From Ariolimax columbianus (Eukaryota; Mollusca; Gastropoda; Stylommatophora; Arionidae): a stretch of 64,000 nucleotides of DNA. Every line of letters starts with the position of its first letter. Position 1 is the stretch's first letter. The notes under the pieces are model-generated. The model was given only the letters and a program-made list of their open reading frames with translations. It was not told where the DNA came from and did no database searches. The stretch lies in NCBI GenBank assembly GCA_036924085.1, contig JAVGWX010000007.1:72493948-72557947 (forward strand). Reading direction: 5' to 3'. This document shows, in pieces, positions 36,890-48,082 of the stretch. A program made the translations under genes and the position numbers.

Positions 36890-38092
36890 AATGAGGTTTT
36901 TTTTGTAAATCTATCTATATAACTGTTGCCTGTTTTCTTTCAGGTGGGATGTGAATCTGGTTCGTTTGTGAGAATGTTTTTATGAATGTTTTAGCTGCAT
37001 GTGCTTTTGTCGGCATTTTCCCACACAGCTGTACTGCGGTTTTATGGTTCCTGCAGTCCTCGTTGTTTAGAGCTTTAGCTAGCTTCCATAGTTTTCTACC
37101 GTCTTTGTCCAGATGTAGGGCTTCTGTTGTTTTTATCCAGCTATTTAGTGTCTTTTTGTACCTTGCTAAACAGCTTTATAAGAAATGTTAGCCTCAATCG
37201 ATCTTCCTTTTTCCGCTCTACCTCGAGCTTCTCTCAGTTGTTCTTCAAGTTGCTGAAGTTCTGGCATCCAGTACAGTTTGTAGTCTCTTCTTGCCTCTCG
37301 GGGTATTGATTCGTGGGCAGCTCTCATGACAGCTTTTTTGAAGCTTTCGGCTAGTTCACCGATTCGTATATTTCAGGTGTTAATCTGGCTGTGGTACATG
37401 ACTGCTGACAGCGTTGAAAAGCGTTTCCAGTTTGCTCGTTTATAATTCCATCGAGACAGTAGCGTATGCTCTTAGGCTGTGTGTTCCAAATTAATCACCA
37501 GCGTTATTGGTTTCTGATCCCTGCCTGCCAGTTGGTCAAGGACAACTCTGTTTATCTTGTGACTGATGTCTCCTTTGACAATGCAATGCCGGGTGTTAAA
37601 GTTGACTGACATCTTTTTGAGTAAAAACAGGGTGCATCGTCTGCTTTGTTGATGATATGCAGATTACTATCGATTTCCCAGTTTTCCACTTCGGTGCGGC
37701 GTGTATCAGTCTCCGGGTATCCCCAACTTTCTGAGTGGCTATTGAAGTCCAGGACAGCTACACAGTTGGAGTGTTGAACCTCTATTGATGCCAGTGAGAG
37801 TTCCTTATCTGGGGGGCAGTACAGATTTATAACTCTCATGGTTTGTTCATCTACAGTGACCTCAACACCAATGATTACCGCTTAGTTGCTTGTGTGGTTT
37901 GGGACTTCACTGCATGGTAGAGAATTTTTAGTTAACATAATCACTCCATTTTTGTGGCCCTCTCTATCAAGACGAATGGTTTCGTATTCTCGTATCAGGA
38001 ATCTATGATTTGGATTAAGGTTGGTCTCGTAGATGCAAATAATATTAATGTTTTCATCATGGAGTTTGTGAGTGAGACCATTCTTGAATGTC
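36890..38092 (-). mobile_element. RNase H LINE copy C: endonuclease and linker only
   Basis: Minus strand: CIYETNLNPNHRFLIREYE (the endonuclease QETHLN block) near 38000-38050, INLYCPPDKELSLASIEVQ and VLDFNSHSESWGYPETD around 37730-37830, then the post-endonuclease linker to 36890. It is a diverged relative of copy A, stops before RT, and joins CR1 sequence at 38092. Confidence 0.8.
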
Positions 38093-39225
38093 ATCTAAAT
38101 CCGACCTCAATATATCTACCACTGCTACAGATCAGATAGCTCTCCATAATTTTGTGTTGTCCTCAAATTGTCAATAATGGATCCGTATCATTTTCCAATT
38201 TATTTATGTCTCAAGAACAAACAAAGGTCTCAAAACGGAGCCCTGTGGAACTCCGCTTTCCCTTACACAATTCGTGGTACTCTTTTTTATGCCCACTCTG
38301 GCTTCTTCCCTTTACAAATGTTCTGTCCATTTTGCAACTTCGCCACCTTTTCTGTGTGATTTTAACTTCCTAAACAATCTTTCGTGAGGAACTCTTTCAA
38401 AGACATTTTCAAAATCTATATAAATAACATCTCCTGACTCCCCTCTATTCTATATATCATTTAGGTAGCCTTCTCCATGAATTCTAATAGACTTGTTAAG
38501 TACTATCTCACTTTAGTAAACTCCTGATGACTATTCTTGATTAGAGTAAATTTGTAAAAAGTGCAATAAACTGTTTTCTTTGATTTTTTACCCTACTAGG
38601 ATTCCACACTATGCTTGTTAAACTCACTGGTTTACAATTTGCTTGATCAGACGTTCTGCCCTTTTTGAACAAGAGGATCACTTCCCCATCTTTCCAATTC
38701 CTTCTAGGAACAATTCTCTCTGTTCACAAATGATTGAGAACATAAGACAGTCAATAGTTTTGCTAACTAGTCTCGAATTTCAAACAGCAACTTTTTATGA
38801 ATATTTACCCTGACATTTATCCACTTTCAACTCCTCCAATTGATTAAAAGCAATTTTCTCCGTTCTGAAACTGATTTTAATCCCTCTGCATCCATGTTCC
38901 TTAGGAGCATGTCTGTGGACTCTTTGATCTTGGAACACTCTTATTTTCTTTAGATTGTGCTAAAGTATTGATTGAGTAGATTAGCAGCATCTCTGTAATC
39001 ACTTATTATTTATCATATGCTATCTTTGATATGCCTGTGTCTTTCACTCTCTGTTTATTTCTAACATATGACAAGAAGCTCTTGCTGTCAGTTTTGATTA
39101 TTTGAGCACGTTTTTTATTCAGGAAATGTTTGCACTTCTATCCACTTTATGGGCTATGTTTTGCTTGTCCAAATATTTGAAACATGTTTCTTTCGATTCT
39201 CCTGTCTTCCAGATATTTCATCGCG
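38093..39225 (-). mobile_element. CR1-like LINE copy 2 (RT region, decayed)
   Basis: Nucleotide order parallels 28397-29530 of the main CR1 copy: AAATCCGACCTCAATA (38097), CATTTTCCAAT, TTTCAAAGACATTTTCAAAA, GGATTCCACACTATGCTTGTTAAACTCAC (in parts) and finally CTTGTCCAAATATTTGAAAC (39162). Many indels separate it from copy 1, so it is older. Its 3' part is absent at the junction with LINE copy C. Confidence 0.85.
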
Positions 39226-39374
39226 AGTTAGACTAGTTTTAGAGTAATTCAACGTGTACTAATTTCGTTTAAGAAACATTTAACATAAACTAATGCAATT
39301 CCAATCAACTTTAGCACCAACTAATTGAGACTGAGACATCTACAGTGAGATTTAATTGAACTTTATCGATTAAC

Positions 39375-39759
39375 ACGCTGAGCAGCGCATGAACTGTGGC
39401 GGTCAATGACCCATAGCTAACTGCTAGCGCCAGGAAATGCAAACCAGAGAGGCCAAGACCCTTCTACACCACCACGCGGTGATCCTGAAAACTGAATGCA
39501 ATTGAACAGACTAGCTAAGTAGAGGGATCGAAGAGTGAAGGCATCCCAGTACAAACAAAATGGCTGCTGAAGTCGGATGTGGCGGACCGAAAGGTGTAAA
39601 TATCGCAGTCGGGCTGTAAACCACGACACAACGCATTCCGTTTTCCTGACTAAATCATGTTACTTGCAAAGCTTTTTTCAGATTGAAAATGAAGAAGAAG
39701 AAGAAGAAGAAGAAGAAGAAGAAGAAGAAGAAGAAGAAGAAGACGAAGAAGAAGAAGAA
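39375..39759 (+). mobile_element. SINE-A copy 3 with (GAA)n tail
   Basis: Plus-strand copy: it starts CGCTGAGCAGCGCATGAAC, contains GCTGCTGAAGTCGGATG and GGACCGAAAGGTGTAAATAT, and ends in a long (GAA)n run (39690-39759). This is the only SINE-A copy in the sense orientation here. Confidence 0.85.
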
Positions 39760-41815
39760 TTGAGTTTCAGACACCTTCAACGCAAGCTAATTTCATTCCA
39801 ATTAACTTATTACTGAACTAATGTGAACTAATTACGTGAACTAATTGAGACATAGACATTTTCTATGCTATTTAATTTAGTTCCAGACAATTTTAACTAA
39901 CACGAGTTGAGTTCCATGTATCAAACAACATAAGAGCTTAACAGTGAACACAAATATATTGTCCTCTTCTACAGTGACACTATATGTGATCTTAATTTCT
40001 TTGGTACACTACCCTTCAAAAACTCGAGTAGAACTAGGGTAAGAAAGAATAAAACCACAGTAACAGTTATGCTCCTGGCAAAAATGGCGACAGAAGAGAA
40101 TTATTCATGGGACTAGTATCCTCATCATGTTAAGTCCTGGCTTTCATGCCATAACTTCAACTGCTGGGATACATGCTCTATGATGAAGTTCAGCTGTACT
40201 TGCGGGCTTATGCTTCGCTTGAATGATAACGAGAGGCATCATCTCCGCACTCCCAATAGAGAGCTGTGAATGTTCCTAGCAACTTTTGTGTGCCTCGTTT
40301 GCTTTATGTGATTCAGGTCTTATCGCGTTCACGAGATCTAGTGTGCTAAACCAAAGGATACCATCATTTTATTTGAAAATTTGTCTTAAAGTTAGCTCTA
40401 ACGTTTTTCCCCAGAACAGTTAACATGCACAGTGCATATTTCTCATAAGTTTACTGACTTAACAAATATTTCTTTTCGTAATGTATTTTTGCAAGAATTA
40501 AAGAATTAAAAAATTTAGGAAATTCTAATTAAGGGTTTTTTTGTTATTCCTGAAATTTGTTAAGAGGAGAGATGGGTTGATGAGTAAATGTAGTTTGCTG
40601 CTGCAGTCGCAAAGAAGTGTTCAGGAAAAGTTGTTATTTCACAGCTAACAAATATAAATGTATCCCTAACAAAAGCTCTGAGGTTGTGCCCCCTTGACCG
40701 TTACTCAAGCAGGTCGGCGAACTGCGTCTCTTCATGACGTAACATTTGAGAAAAGTTTAATTGAACTTTAATTCTGATCGGTGAGCGCGTGTCCAGCGGA
40801 AATCAGCAGCAGGTCTCTTTGGCCAGCGATACACCAGTTGCTAACATCCCCCTCTTCATCCTCTCCCCCAAAACCTCACTAAAACAACACGATGTAAAGT
40901 GATTAGAAACTTGACAGAAAGGCAAGGGATGTGAACCAACGATGGTGTCGTAATACATTAACGAAATGTACCTGCCACAACTTCCCTTATTGATTCCCTA
41001 TAGAATTAGCTACTTAGATTTTTTTAAGCAACATTTCAGACATTTGGCATATTACAATTAGTTTGTTTTTTCCACATCGTTGATTCAATGTATTAATCCA
41101 TGAACTGTTTAACACAAACAACTAAAAGTATTTATGATTCGATCAATTTAATACAATGTTTATATTTTTGAAAAGTTGTAAAATAATTATAAAATAGTAA
41201 ATGATACAAACGCATCAGAAATGTTCAAATAAAACATGAAATATTCACAAACTATTCTTAATCTTATCGCTAAATATAATATCGCTTGCGTTACAAATAA
41301 CTGTTGAAAGATCACAACTTATCTGATTCTGTTGTCGTTGATCAAGTGTTGGTGATATCAATGTACATGGTCTCTTTTTTTTGTGATCTGCAGTGATCAG
41401 TTCTTTTACTAGCTCTTGCTTTTCCTAAATATGTCGGGCACCAATTTACAGTTGAATAGACGGAAATGTGGTCTTTATGTTGCTGGAGGATGGAAGGGCT
41501 GGTAAAGCTGGCCCGAACAGATAAGTGCCTGAACAATGTGCCACTTGGACGTGACATTTATGTGAGTGTAGATATCATCAGCAGCTGTTATATTATGCTA
41601 GCCAGAAATTGTATTTTCACAATATTTATCATTACCACAATTACAAAATGCCGCATTTTCAAATACAATGAAAGAGGACGACAATAGTACAGGTTTAACT
41701 ATACGTTATGTCACGTGAGAATTACATCGCGAGCAGATGTAAAGAGTTTTAATGTAACTAATAGCTTGTCATATCAAACTGGGCGTTGAATATAGCATTG
41801 TCTAGATCTAAGTTA
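39760..41815. other. Non-coding sequence, nothing recognised
   Basis: AT-rich sequence with no recognised gene or repeat. Small frames near 41342-41687 lack protein character. Confidence 0.4.
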
Positions 41816-41821
41816 TTTCAT

Positions 41822-42072
41822 CCTCTTCTTCTTTGTTTGTTCTTTCTCAATCTCCCGCTACCAATCTCTGAAAAGTGCTTTGCAAAGTTAAAGGATGTTG
41901 TCCAGAGAATAAAATACGTACGATGTCCCGTAGTTTACAGCTTAACTGCGATATTTGCACCTTTCGGCCAGACACATCCGACTTCAGCACGCATTTTTCA
42001 GCACTGTGTAAGCGTTCCCTCTTCGATCAATTTTCGTTAGTCAGTCTTCTCTGTTGCACTCTGTTATTTAAC
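41822..42072 (-). mobile_element. SINE-A copy 4, 5'-truncated
   Basis: The low-coordinate end is a CTTCTTCTTTG tail. The body includes CTCAATCTCCCGCTACCA and the core GACACATCCGACTTCAGCA at about 41968. The 5' third found in other copies is missing; similarity stops near 42072 just before an (AC)n run. Confidence 0.8.
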
Positions 42073-42118
42073 ATACACACACACACACACAGACACACAC
42101 ACACAAACAGAGAGAGAG
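42073..42118. repeat. (AC)n/(GA)n microsatellite
   Basis: ACACAC run followed by CAGAGAGAGAG at the truncated edge of SINE-A copy 4. Confidence 0.9.
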
Positions 42119-43341
42119 ATTTAAAATACTCATATAATTGTCATTCACAGTACTATCTTTTCTTATATCCTTCTCCTATAAAAGAATTAAAAACGAACAT
42201 GTCAATAATTACATAACTACGATATGGTTTCCTTTCATTGGTTTACTTCCTAAAATATTTAGTTGCAAACTGAATAGTCGTTAAACTAACATTTGTACAA
42301 AGAATGTAAATGCAACATGCTATTGACTTGCACATACTTTTACACATTTTTCTTCTTCAAATAATAAAGTTAGAATATCATTTGTTTTTCTGTTCGGTAA
42401 ACAAATCCAGTAGCCACACTGCTTAATTGAATATTTCTTTAAAAGCAGCATTTCATAAACTTGTGGAAAAGTCAAATTGGCCATTTCTTATTTAGATCAC
42501 TCATATTGCAATCAAGTGTATCATTTCTTCGTGTGAAACATACTTTAGCTAGCATTATCAGAAGTTTGTAATTTCTTTATATAGATGTTATCTTTGACAG
42601 AAGTAGATGCCACTAGATTTAGAATTATTTCAACTGTCTCTATCCCTCTTGTTACTTCGATTTCTGTCTCTCATTTTAGAGATTGTGTGCACGTTTGGCT
42701 ACATGCTTCTTTGTTTATGGTTTCCATTTGTTATTTTTATGAAAATATGTGGGTTCAACTGTTTTAGTTTATTTAACGTAGAAGAAAAGAAAATATTACT
42801 TTAAAAATGGGTAAAAATAAAATTGGTAAATATTTTTATGTTAGAAATTAGAATCAACAGCTTTACACATAGTTTGAAGATGAAGAAAGTTATCAGTATC
42901 GAAAAGATCATAAATAGGCTGATAGTCTCAACACACTTACGAAAATCGAAGTTTTTGATTGTCATAAATTGAGTTTACGCACACATAACATATATACACA
43001 CACATATACATATATAAACAAAATATTCTGTCACAAAAATGAATGTGTGTTTATATGTTTATATATAGGACATGACAAAAAACGCTCGTCTGCTCGTCTG
43101 TGGTGAGTTACAATTTTTGTTTGACGAGTACCAAAATATCCATTTGTAAGTGTTAATTACTGTTATAATCATTAGTACATAACGAGTCTCGCACGATTAT
43201 TAATTATTTTACAATTTCAATGGATAGTACATAAGCTAGCCTATGATGGCGAATTTAAATGTACCTGAAATACCACATTTTTTAACCCATCGATAAATGG
43301 TACTTCAGTGCTAAAGTTACCGAGCATGTTCAAGTACACAA
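42119..43341. other. Non-coding, with AT/AC-rich microsatellite near 42975-43020
   Basis: AT-rich; the CACACATATACATATATA-like tract is the only structured element. A short hydrophobic frame near 42585 has no family similarity. Confidence 0.4.
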
Positions 43342-45996
43342 ACTCATGCTTCTTCTTCTTCTTCTTCTGCGTACACAGTCAGACAGCAACCATTATTTTT
43401 TCGAAAAAAGCGGCGGTCGTCCTGAGACTCTCGCCACTACCATAGAGCTTGTCTTGCAGTTCCACTGGCAATGGCCACATCTGCTCTCTCTGATCCCCGT
43501 ATGTCGGGCAGTTCTGCAGCAGATGTTCAGTGGTCATTTTACCAGTACCGCACGGGCATTCGTCGGTACACCCTATCTTCAATTTGTTGAATAGGTGGTA
43601 CCTCAGTCTATTGTGGCCAGTGCGAAGTCTGAAGACAACGACCTGCTCTCTTCGGTTCAACTGGTAATAGGCATCGTTTTTGGTGTAACCAGTATGTTCG
43701 GTTTCCCATTTAGTCATGTACCTGGCTTTGATAAGCCGTTTTGACTCTTCGTAGGTCATACTGGTATCTGTTTGTGGTAGCCTTGCACCTTCTTTTGCCA
43801 GTCTATCTACCTCCTCGTTGCCTTGGATGTTGCAGTGTGACGGAACCCACTGTACCACTACCCTTTTTGGTGCGGACAGCTGGCACAGTTTGCAGAGTGC
43901 TGCTCTTAAGTCATTAAGCTCAGTGTTTTTCTGGCTTTTTAGCGCTGTGACTACGGCGAGAGCATCTGTCAGCAAGACTATGTGGCTCTCGTTTTCACTG
44001 TGTGTTGCCATTTCTTCCACTGCCGCCCTCAGTGCCTCTGCCTCCGCTCTGAAATTGCTTGTGTACTTACCAGTAGCGAGTGACAGTGTTATTTTTCTGC
44101 CATTTGGTAGGTTCAGGAATGCTCCTGCCCCTCCGTTCTGTGTAGCGTTTGTTACAGAACCGTCGGTGTATGCATGGGTCCAGTCCATGCTTAGGTAGCT
44201 TTTCGTTATGAAGCTTAGGGTAGTGTCTCTCCTTTCTTTTTCGGTCTGGCAGTTTTTGTTTGCAATACCTGGTATATTTTCTACCACCTCTGGAAATATA
44301 TCCTGCCTCCAAGTAGGTTTTCGTACAGTAGTGATGGGTTTTGGTGTTGTTAGTGCGTTTATGGGATCTTCGTGCATCTTTGCTTTGGCTATTTCTGCAA
44401 AGTTTCTCCGCTTTAGTTTCCCAGTTCCCAAATTGTTTAGTCTCTGGTACATTGGATGGTCCGTCAGTCTTCGGAGTTTCTCTGACTGCAGCTGGGCTCT
44501 GCAGTCTCTTCTGTCGGTCATGGATTGCAGTTTTGTAATCTTTTCAAGTTCTACAATTGGCGTTGACTTCATGCCACCTGTTATAATTCTCATGGCTTGG
44601 TTTTGAAGTTTGTTAACTTTATCGAAGTTCGCCTTCGCTGCTGTTGTCCATGCCGCGATGCCATACTCGAGAACTGGTCTCACTCTTCCAGTGTACAGTT
44701 TCTTTAGTATGCCTTCGTCTGCTCCCCAGCTTGTGCCAGCAAGTTTCCTCATGATCGCCATTCTTTCTCTGGCTTTCATTCGGTTTCTCTCAATCTGACT
44801 TTTCCATGTCATGCGCCGATCAAATGTGACTCCCAGATAGGTTGGGTTGTCGTTTGGCTGCAGGATTTTGCCATTTAGGCTTAATTTGGTACTTTGGGGT
44901 TTTAATGAGAGCAAGAATATTGTGCACGTGGTTTTCTCCTCGTTTATTTTGACTAGCCATGAGTTCGCCCACTCTTCCAGCGATGTTAGGGCCGTTTGCA
45001 TCCGATTTCTTGCTATAGTGAGATTCTTTTCAGAGGTCCACATAGCCAGATCGTCTGCAAACATTGAGCTATGGACTCTTCTTGGTATATTCTCTGTAAT
45101 ATCGTTTATATATACCAGGAAGAGTGTGGGTGACAATACTCCCCCTTGGGGTACTCCCTGCTCGAGTGTCACCTTTTTGCTCATCTGCCCTTGTACTTGG
45201 ACTCTGGCCGTTCTTTGTTTGAGGTAGTGGTTGATCCACTTGTACATCTTCCCACAAACATCACTTCTTCTTAGCTTGACTCCAAGTCCATCCTTCCAGA
45301 CTTTGTCAAATGCCTTTTCCAGATCCACCCAAACAGCTACTGTGTGTTTCTGTGCCTGGTAGGCATCTTCTATCTCCTGGGCTATGAGGATGACCTGGTC
45401 CTCAGTGGATCTGTGCTGTCTAAAGCCGGCTTGCTGTGGAATTAGTATTCGTTTTTCTTCCAGATGCCACATCAGTCTGGTGTTTATCATCCGTTCCATC
45501 AGCTTGCCGACACAGCTCAGTAGGCTTATGGGCCTGTATCCATTCGGATCTGTTTTGTTTTTTCCTGTTTTTGGTACTGGTACCAGTATTGCATCTTTCC
45601 ATGCCTGGGGTACAATACCCCTTTTCCAGCTTTGGTTCAGGACTGATAGTAGTTTTTTCTTCGCTGTTTGGCCCAGCCCCATCAGCATTTCGTTTGTTAT
45701 CTCGTCTTTTCCGGGAGATTTCCTTTTCTTTAGTGTTCTCATAGCCTCTTCCATTTCGCGCAATGTTAGTTTGGCCATCATGTGCTCTTCAGGAGCCGTA
45801 TTCATGTTTTCGTGTCCCTTTAGCTCTTCGTTAATGTCTGTATGCTTATCTGCAGGGACCTCGATGTGGTTTGCTCTGGCATAGTGATCGACAAAGGCGT
45901 TTGCGGCTTTCTTACCTGTGATCAAGTTCTCGCCCTGCTTGATAGTAATTTGTTTATTTGACGGGGTTTCGTCGTTCATGGCTCACTCATGCTTCT
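43342..45996 (-). mobile_element. RNase H LINE copy B: young 5'-truncated insertion with target duplication
   Basis: The same 12-bp sequence ACTCATGCTTCT occurs at 43342-43353 and 45985-45996, flanking the element exactly where its sequence begins and ends. The 3' end carries (GAA)n (seen as TTC at 43351-43366), and the 5' end is truncated between endonuclease and RT. An uninterrupted reading frame and a perfect duplication indicate a recent insertion. Copies A, C, D (62540) and E (15390) are older relatives. Confidence 0.9.
43379..45979 (-). CDS. LINE reverse transcriptase-RNase H polyprotein, open but 5'-truncated
   Basis: 866 codons without interruption. RT: KSPGKDEITNEM (~88-99), NGYRPISLLS (~146-155), WVDLEKAFD (217-225, catalytic Asp), QGVPQGGVLSPTLF (~274-287) and FADD (307-310). 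RNase H: TDGS (605-608), RAEAEAL (~644-650), LLTDALAVV (~669-677) and NEEVDRLA (721-728), so all four acidic residues appear present. A CxC-x8-H-x4-C cluster follows at 808-824. The Met start is probably internal: the same sequence in copy A is preceded by endonuclease linker. RT plus RNase H places it in the I/Nimb group. Without the endonuclease and ORF1 it is unlikely to move by itself, but the protein could be expressed if a promoter is near. Confidence 0.85.
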   Translation of the reverse strand: MNDETPSNKQITIKQGENLITGKKAANAFVDHYARANHIEVPADKHTDINEELKGHENMNTAPEEHMMAKLTLREMEEAMRTLKKRKSPGKDEITNEMLMGLGQTAKKKLLSVLNQSWKRGIVPQAWKDAILVPVPKTGKNKTDPNGYRPISLLSCVGKLMERMINTRLMWHLEEKRILIPQQAGFRQHRSTEDQVILIAQEIEDAYQAQKHTVAVWVDLEKAFDKVWKDGLGVKLRRSDVCGKMYKWINHYLKQRTARVQVQGQMSKKVTLEQGVPQGGVLSPTLFLVYINDITENIPRRVHSSMFADDLAMWTSEKNLTIARNRMQTALTSLEEWANSWLVKINEEKTTCTIFLLSLKPQSTKLSLNGKILQPNDNPTYLGVTFDRRMTWKSQIERNRMKARERMAIMRKLAGTSWGADEGILKKLYTGRVRPVLEYGIAAWTTAAKANFDKVNKLQNQAMRIITGGMKSTPIVELEKITKLQSMTDRRDCRAQLQSEKLRRLTDHPMYQRLNNLGTGKLKRRNFAEIAKAKMHEDPINALTTPKPITTVRKPTWRQDIFPEVVENIPGIANKNCQTEKERRDTTLSFITKSYLSMDWTHAYTDGSVTNATQNGGAGAFLNLPNGRKITLSLATGKYTSNFRAEAEALRAAVEEMATHSENESHIVLLTDALAVVTALKSQKNTELNDLRAALCKLCQLSAPKRVVVQWVPSHCNIQGNEEVDRLAKEGARLPQTDTSMTYEESKRLIKARYMTKWETEHTGYTKNDAYYQLNRREQVVVFRLRTGHNRLRYHLFNKLKIGCTDECPCGTGKMTTEHLLQNCPTYGDQREQMWPLPVELQDKLYGSGESLRTTAAFFEKIMVAV

Positions 45997-46510
45997 GAAA
46001 GCAGTGCATTTTTTCTTACATAGAAATAGGCAAATACTGTGTAAGTGATACAATATATTTTGGTTTGGTACTCTTTGTTATTTAGAAATACAGGTGAATT
46101 AGTACCTAGCTTAAATTTGTTAACGTAAATTGCAGGACTGTAGTCCGACTATGCTGACTGGTGAATTTGTTGACTGACTGGTGAGTCACCTTAAAATTTG
46201 TCAAGCCGTGTATATGTATATATAAAGACACACACATACATACACATTTATGTTTTCAAAGTATGTGAGATTTGAGATACAACATTTTTTTTTCCACACA
46301 ATCATGTGATGTCGAAGTTGAGTACTCGCAGATGTAACAGTAGTTAACATCTTATTTTTCTGACCACATTGGACAAATAGAGTAATTTACTCGTTTTTTG
46401 TCTGAGTACCATATTAAGGGATGTGTGTCTAGAGCTCGCATTCCTAAGAAGCTGTGAATAATGTGAGATTTTCACTACAAAGTTTTGAAAATTATTTTAC
46501 AAATGTATTC
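45997..46510. other. Non-coding spacer
   Basis: Spacer between the LINE insertion and the first GPCR gene; a short TATATA/ACACAC tract lies near 46207-46250. Nothing else is seen. Confidence 0.45.
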
Positions 46511-46517
46511 ACAGTCA

Positions 46518-47636
46518 TTAAGTCAGTCTAGGGCATTTTAAAAACATAGCAAGATATACTCTAAATTTCTTCGTGCTGACAAAGTAAATGAAAAAGTTTA
46601 CAGCATGAGACATTAAAACCAATCCATTAGCAACAGTGCGTGCCCAAAACAAATGCACATCATTAGATGGTGACTGTACTATTACTGCGCTGTAATAAAC
46701 ACCCAAAAAAACACAATAAGGCAGCGTTAGCAATATAAAAGTTATCGAAGCTAATAAGAACATCATCGTAATGCTTCTCTCAACTCTAGCCTGCTCTTGG
46801 AGTCGTAGCTGCGTCAGAGTACTAGGACCACAGGAATCATCTTCGCAGAATACAGACTGCCTTTCTCTCTGAACGTTTCTAAGACCTTTCCATATCAAAA
46901 GACTCATTGCAAGCAGCATAAATGAAGGCAAGTAACTGTGCAGAGTTGTCATAACGTTGAGCCACTTTCCATGAAAGTCTATATCATGTGCGAAACAACG
47001 AAAATCGTTTGCAGTAATGGTCAATAAAAAAACAGAGGCGAAAAAGAGGATGACGACTGCCAGAATGATGGCGCTGAGATGAGCACGTCTCAAAGTAAAG
47101 TAGTATCTTTTCTTCAGCGGAAATATAATAGTCACAAAATGTTCGAAACAAATTAACACCAATACCCAATTTGCGTAAATCGAAGTAAAATCGGAGAACA
47201 TGTATATTAGCTTGCAGCTAATATCGTTAAAGGCGCCTAGCGTAATCATGGCGACATATACTGCTTTTGCAAGAAGTGCTACCAAGTCAGAAACTGCAAG
47301 AAGCGCTAGATAGAAAGTTCCCGTCGTCCTTGGAAACTGTAAAATGGTGATAAATGCCAGGATGTTGCCAGGAACGCCAGTAATGAGAGATAACCAAAAC
47401 ATAAATCTGCGCATAATGATCGCATCATCGCAGATTGAGTACAGCTGTTTTATTTTCCACAATGGATAGATATCCACCGTGATATTTTTAAACTGCAATA
47501 TCATCATCGAAAAGCATTCTTTGTACGTAACACTCTTCAAGGACACATTACTCTCCAAGTAAGACCAATCAATAGATGAGTTCCCAGGAGACGAGTTAAT
47601 GAACGTTGAAGTCTCGTTGAACTTGAAGACATTCAT
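46518..47636 (-). CDS. Class A (FMRFamide-receptor-like) orphan GPCR 1
   Basis: 372 residues, single exon. The extracellular N-terminus (1-78) has five N-glycosylation sequons (N7, N14, N19, N30, N51). TM1 ~79-101 (GVPGNILAF), TM2 ~108-130 (LAVSDL), TM3 ~141-169 starting at Cys141, with a likely disulfide to Cys214 in loop 2. The DRY position is E165-H166-F167. TM4 ~187-209, TM5 ~228-249, intracellular loop 3 ~251-286, TM6 ~287-313, TM7 ~332-354 with NFFIY replacing NPxxY. The C-tail is very short. The start is supported by an in-frame TAG 18 bp upstream. The paralogue is at 54740. A peptide ligand or chemosensory role is inferred from similar gastropod receptors; the ligand is unknown. Confidence 0.9.
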   Translation of the reverse strand: MNVFKFNETSTFINSSPGNSSIDWSYLESNVSLKSVTYKECFSMMILQFKNITVDIYPLWKIKQLYSICDDAIIMRRFMFWLSLITGVPGNILAFITILQFPRTTGTFYLALLAVSDLVALLAKAVYVAMITLGAFNDISCKLIYMFSDFTSIYANWVLVLICFEHFVTIIFPLKKRYYFTLRRAHLSAIILAVVILFFASVFLLTITANDFRCFAHDIDFHGKWLNVMTTLHSYLPSFMLLAMSLLIWKGLRNVQRERQSVFCEDDSCGPSTLTQLRLQEQARVERSITMMFLLASITFILLTLPYCVFLGVYYSAVIVQSPSNDVHLFWARTVANGLVLMSHAVNFFIYFVSTKKFRVYLAMFLKCPRLT

Positions 47637-47850
47637 TATCGGAATGTAATACTACTTGCGTCTTCCAACACGTCAATGCAAAGTAGTATTGTTCAAGTAA
47701 TGTTTATACTACTCAGCACTGGTTCACATTATCCAGTACCAATTTCCATCAAAACACTAGCTTGAATGATGAAGGGGAATGTCCTAAAACCGAGGAAATA
47801 ATCAAAATTGTCACATTAATGACACAATACACAAGTAACTTGCTGTTGAG
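47637..47850 (-). promoter_or_regulatory. Conserved 5' flank of GPCR 1 with TATA-like box
   Basis: This flank aligns with 55856-56070 upstream of GPCR 2 almost base for base, including ACTGGTTCACATTATCCAGT and GACACAATACACAAGTAACT. A TATA-like AGTATAAACA lies on the minus strand around 47700-47710, about 66-73 bp before the ATG, at the same distance in both copies. A pyrimidine-rich TTATTTCCTCGGTTTTAG further upstream could instead be a splice acceptor of a 5' UTR exon. Which of these is right cannot be told from sequence alone. Confidence 0.45.
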
Positions 47851-48082
47851 AAATGGGGCCACATTTTGCAGCCACAGTTTTTTTGGCTGCATTTAGTCAT
47901 TTTTGCCAACTACAGTATGTTACAGCCACATTTAAAACCATTTATTTGTACATTGAAAATATATGTTTGTGCAGTAGAGGCGTGCCAGTGGTGTTACAGG
48001 AAATCGCAAGCAGGGTGTGCTTCTTACAAAAAATATATATTAAAAGCAAGTATATAGCTTACCAATTTTATTTTTAAATCAA

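Noticed and set aside
36190..36908. Hydrophobic repeat frames of 170-230 codons
   Set aside because: Translation of the 28-bp array (three units make 84 bp, a multiple of 3, so stops are avoided).
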